From: Hirsutella rhossiliensis
Taxonomy: Eukaryota > Ascomycota > Sordariomycetes > Hypocreales > Ophiocordycipitaceae
DNA length: 64,000 nt
NCBI RefSeq assembly: GCF_020360975.1
Contig: NW_025408675.1
Coordinates: forward strand, 1,550,001-1,614,000
Direction of reading: 5' to 3'
Shown: in pieces, positions 59,256-64,000 of the stretch
Position numbering within the stretch: position 1 is the first letter of the stretch
Layout of the letters: each line of letters opens with the position of its first letter
Made by a program: the position numbers and the translations under genes
The notes under the pieces: generated by a model
What the model was told of the DNA's origin: nothing
Databases searched by the model: none
Seen by the model: the letters and a program-made list of their open reading frames with translations, nothing else

Positions 59256-61740
59256 CGTTAAAAGCTCTTATTTAATATAATACTACGTTACTCTAAGTAA
59301 TATTATAACTATTAATATACCTATATAGTAAACTAGATTAACTAACTCTAGGGCTACTATATTGCCCTAGGATATAATACGCGAGATTATCGCCCTTTAA
59401 TATAAGGTATAGTTACTTAGGAATAAAGGAGGCAACGGATAAGTTAGGGACCTAAGAGAAGTAGTTAAACTAAAATAGCTAGGACTATTTAACGGTACTT
59501 ATAGTATGCTTTAAGACTTTCTTATTTAACTTAAGGCCTACTACTGGTTTTACCCTACTAAACTCTTAGACCTAGTTAAAAAGGTACTCTATATAGGAAA
59601 TTATTTATTTAGAATAGTACTCGCTTAGTTTAGACCTATTATAAGGGATTTTCTTAATAACTAACTTATACGACGAGATAATAAGATAGATAAAGTCTTT
59701 ACTAGTTTCTAAGGATTCGAAGAAGCTATTATAAAGGTATTTAGAATAACCGATAAGGAACGAGAAGCTAAATAAAAACTTTAAGAACTCTAATAAAGGA
59801 TCTTAGTATTAGATTATACTATAAAGTTCTATTAAGTTACCTTAAAGCTTAATTAAGACAACGAACGTCTTATATTATAATTTTATAATAGGCTTAAAGA
59901 AGAAGTTAAGGACGAGCTCTATAAGGAAAATCGACCTAATAACCTCTCGGACTATATTATTATAGTAGTATAAATTAACGATAGATAGTATATATAACGC
60001 TAAGAAAAGAAATAAAGAAGAGGAAACTAAAACCCTTCCTATAAGAATAACTTTAGCTAACGCGCTAACTATAAGAAAAAGCGCGAAATATAAATAGCTT
60101 AAGTATATATTATAAATCCTAGACTAATAGATTTAAGTATAATATAAAAAGGCAAAGGAAAGTATTTTAACTATAGGAAACTTAGATATTACTCTAAAGA
60201 ATATAGATAACCTTATAAGGAGAAGAAAACCTATTAAGTACTAGCCTTAAAAGGTAGGAAATACCTAAACGCTACTAATAGATAGGAACTTAGGTATAAA
60301 CTCCTTAGTTAGACTATATACTATAATAATAAATATATAGTATACTTACGCGATAAGAATAGTACTAGATAGTTCTTAAAGCTACTAAAGAAGACCCTTA
60401 TAATAATATAATAAAGGGATCCTAAAATATAAAAATAAGTTAAATTTATAGAACTAAAATACCCCTATCTTAAAGGAGTCTCCTAGGACTAGATTAAGAA
60501 GAACGGTAAACGATTCTAAGAAGATATATAAAATAAAAATAGATAATAATAATAGGCAGTCTATAAATAATATAATAAAGAAGATATAGATATAGCCCTT
60601 ATACTTACGAAACTCGGATAATAACCTAAAGAGGAATAATAAAGTATCGACGATATAAGCTCTAAAAAATAAGAAATACCTAGAGAAATAAAAGATAAAA
60701 ACGAACTTATACTACTACCCTTACTATTAAGGGAAAATACTATAATTAGAGAATACGCTTTATACTTTAAAGAATTTAAAGAAATACTTAAAATTAAAAC
60801 CTAATAAATACCTTAAATTCTTATAGAAAACTAATAAGCTATATTAATTTAATATTAACCGGTACTATATAAAGGAGACTATACTATAGCTATTACTATA
60901 GTTAATACTTTTATAGCTATATAACGAGAATAGTAACTATAAGGAGAATTTAAAGATAATCTATAAATACTACTTACTTATAAGTACTATAAGTATATTT
61001 TATAGATATTATATATCTACCTAGATTATATAATATACTTTTAGACGAAGGTATAATATAATACCTTCTTAGTTAAGTTTAAAGGATAAGTACTTTCGAA
61101 ACCCTACCTAAGTATAAAACTAAACTACTAGAAAATCGATTAACGCTACTTAAACGACTAAGTTATATTATTAAAACCTAATTATAGTATATTACTTAAA
61201 TACTACGATAATTATAGTTTATTAACGAGATATCTTTTAGAGATATATAAAACCTATAAATACGCTAAAATAAAGGAATAGTATAGCACTACTCGCTTTA
61301 AGGTATCCGAACTATTAATCTTTTAAAGACTTATATAATAAATTAAATATAATAAAGAAGATTATAACGAGTATATATACTTAAACTATAGAGTTTATAA
61401 ATATAAAAAGGCATAAGTATAGTATAAATAATATAATAGTATACTAAAAAGTTATTAGTAATATATATAAAGGCTATAAGCCGTATTTAACTAAGGAAAA
61501 ATCGATATAGAAATACTACGCGAAAAATAAAAAGATACTAAATAAAAACTTAACCTTTAGTATAAAAATAAATAGAATTATAAAGTATAGTATATAATTA
61601 ACTATAAAGTAGTATAATATAAACGATATAGCGTTAAGAAATAAGAAATCTTTAATTAGCTATAAGAAATTAGTCTCTTAAGCCCTTATATAATACTATA
61701 TAACGAAAATATAAAGAAACGATATTAATAATAAATTAAA
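59256..61740 (+). pseudogene. Gypsy A copy 3 gag region, RIPed
   Basis: Duplicate of 49,297-51,524 extending past its breakpoint. The same Cys-to-Tyr zinc-knuckle ruin is at about 60,146-60,200. From 61,496 it carries the sequence missing from copy 2. Confidence 0.85.
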
Positions 61741-64000
61741 GAAGAATACTTAAATAAAATAAATAAGGACTAAGTAAAAAATAAGGTACGCTATCTATAA
61801 AAGGGCTATAGACTAGTATAATATAATAAGATCTAAGGACTTAATATATAGTAATAGTAAGCTATAGTAACTAAATAGTATTAGATATTTAAATCGCGGG
61901 ATATTATATATATATACTTTTAGACTATAGCGTAATAAGTAATTACGTTTTACTTAGAGTTATTAATCGTTACTAACTTATATAGAGATATAAGAAAGAT
62001 CTATATAAACTTATAAATATTAAAGGAGAGGCTTTTAACTATAATAATAGAATTATTAATATAAAGATTAATTACCTTAATATTAATATCTAGGGCTATA
62101 ACGAATAAGTTAACTTTAATATTATAAATATTAAATAATATAACCTTATACTAAGGCTTCTATAGCTATAAGAGAGCAACCTACTAATTAACTAGAAAAC
62201 TAGCTAGCTATATTAAAATAAAGATATAGGTTTCTAAGACTAATAGATTTAAAAGAAAGTAAAATTTTATAATAATTTAGCTACTAAATAGAATAAAATA
62301 AATAACCGTTTAAGTATATTATTATAGGCTTTACTAATATAAATAAAAATAATAACTAAACTAGCGGATATAATAAAATCGACTAATAAGACCTATATAC
62401 TAACTAATATAGCTATATAACCTAGTATCCGATATAAATAAAATAAAGGATATAATATAAAGATCTAAAGAGTTATTACTATTCTAAGGAAAGACCTTAA
62501 ATAAATTAATAAAGAGCTTAAGTTAAGGGAAACTAGCTCTTAAAAGAAAGAATAAAGCCTATAAAATAGAATAAAGAATATCCCCTAGTAATACTATAAA
62601 TATAATAAACCCTTTAAGGAAGAACTTAAGATAGGGTTACCTAAATATAGCTAATAGGACTACGAAATTTATCTTAAGGATAGAATAACGCCGACGTTCT
62701 ATAAGATCTATAACTTAAACGAAAAGCAACTATAAATACTACGCGACTACCTTAACGAGAATCTATAAAAGGGATATATATAAACGTTAATATCTAAAGT
62801 AAGCTACCTAGTTATATTTATTTTAAAGAAAAACGGTAAGCTACGACTAATTATCGACTATAAACGCTTAAACGATATTATAATAAAGGACCGAATACTA
62901 TTATCGCTTATATTAAAACTATAAGATCGACTATATAGTAAAAGATAGTTTATAGCCCTCGATCTTAAAGGCGCTTATAACTTAATATATATAAAAAAAG
63001 GATATAAATAGATAATAGCCTTTAGAATAAAATTTAAACTATTTAAATATCTAGTAATACTATTTAAACTTATAAATATACTAGCTACCTTTTAATAGAT
63101 AATTAATAATATCCTACGTAAATACTTAGATATCTTTATAATAATATACCTAAATAATATCTTAATTTTCTTAGATACCTTAGAAGAATATAAGGAATAT
63201 ATCTATAAGGTACTCTATATACTTTAAAATATAAAGTTACTAGTTAAACTAAAGAAAAGTAAGTTTTATATATAAGAAGTAGACTTCCTTAAATATACGA
63301 TCTTACTAAGAGAGATATAAATATAATAAGATAAGATTAACTTAGTTAAAGAATAGCTAATACTAAAGAAAGTTAAGGATATATAAAGTTTCCTAGGATT
63401 TATAAATTACTACTAACGATTTATTAAAGATTTCGGAAAGATTATAGTACTACTATATAACTTAATAAAGAAGGAAAAAGAATTTATATAGGATAATAAA
63501 GCTAACGAAGCTTTTAAATATATTAAAACTACGATTATATAAGAACTAGTCTTAACTACCTTTAATTTAAAACGATAAATCGAACTTAAAACTAATATAT
63601 TAGACTTTACTCTAGGAGTATAAATTAAATAAAAAGATAATAAAGGAAGACTACGACCGATTATATTTTATTTAAAGAAGCTTTATAGTATAGAACTTAA
63701 TTACCTTATCTACGATAAAGAATTCCTTATAATTATCTAAGCTTTTAAGGAATTTTAATACTACCTTCTTAAAAGTAAGTATAAAGTTAAGGTTTATATA
63801 GATTATAAAAATATCTTATACTTTATAATAATATAATAGTTAAACGGACGATAGATTTAATAGGCCGAATACTTATTAGAATTTAACTATAAAATAATCT
63901 ATAGAAAAGGAATAGAAAACGGTCGAGCTAATACCTTTAGTTAATAAAGTAACTATAATATAGGGGCACCTATAGTAAAAGGATAGCTCCTAGAAATTAA
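61741..64000 (+). pseudogene. Gypsy A copy 3 pol (RT, RNase H), RIPed, runs off the window
   Basis: RT at about 62,830-63,200: LRLIIDYKRLN, FIALDLKGAYNLI (here with the Asp preserved), FKLFKYLVILFKL, and YLNNILIFL for the catalytic box. RNase H starts at about 63,590. It aligns with 385-2,260 of copy 1 to the last base of the window. It is slightly less degraded than copy 1, keeping several codons that copy 1 lost. Confidence 0.87.

Overview
The window looks like an accessory compartment of a filamentous ascomycete (Pezizomycotina). About 58 of the 64 kb is extremely AT-rich, and CpA and TpG dinucleotides are almost missing while TpA is everywhere. That is the signature of saturated repeat-induced point mutation (RIP), a fungal defence that converts C to T in duplicated DNA. 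One block of about 5.3 kb (roughly 26,765-32,080) keeps balanced composition, fungal-type introns and intact coding sequence.

Layout. 1-26,764 is a pile of nested, dead LTR retrotransposons: the 3' end of a Ty3/Gypsy element (family A), a Copia fragment, a chromodomain Gypsy (family B) hit by a solo LTR, a small LTR-bounded element of about 1.87 kb in two copies (family H), another Copia (family D), and a full-length minus-strand Copia (family C, 18,892-25,201). A solo LTR of family E and unclassified RIPed DNA lead to the island. 32,407-46,535 is one chromodomain Gypsy (family E) into which a much younger Copia C copy (34,465-40,779) inserted. From 46,541 on there is a RIPed reading frame cut by both Gypsy E and a third Copia C copy, then Gypsy A copies 2 and 3 around another Gypsy (family F). 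Many insertions are confirmed by matching 5-bp target-site duplications, given in the entries, which also set their order.

The island carries two minus-strand genes. The first is a four-exon flavin-dependent monooxygenase of about 556 residues whose introns can be placed exactly. The second is a protein of about 560 residues with no textbook motif, but with Asp-rich, Asn/Asp-rich and Arg-Tyr elements spaced as in class I terpene cyclases. Together they form a plausible minimal terpenoid pathway: one enzyme cyclises a prenyl diphosphate and one oxygenates the product. It is stranded among retrotransposons and apparently untouched by RIP.

Less expected items are a probable antisense reading frame downstream of the chromodomain in two unrelated Gypsy families, an LTR-bounded element whose interior reads as one protein without recognisable retroelement domains, and a Copia family whose primer-binding site matches the anticodon region of initiator tRNA-Met. 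Reading frames inside RIPed DNA were read by eye. Since TpG loss removes TGA from every frame, stop-codon type alone proves nothing there, and confidences are set accordingly.
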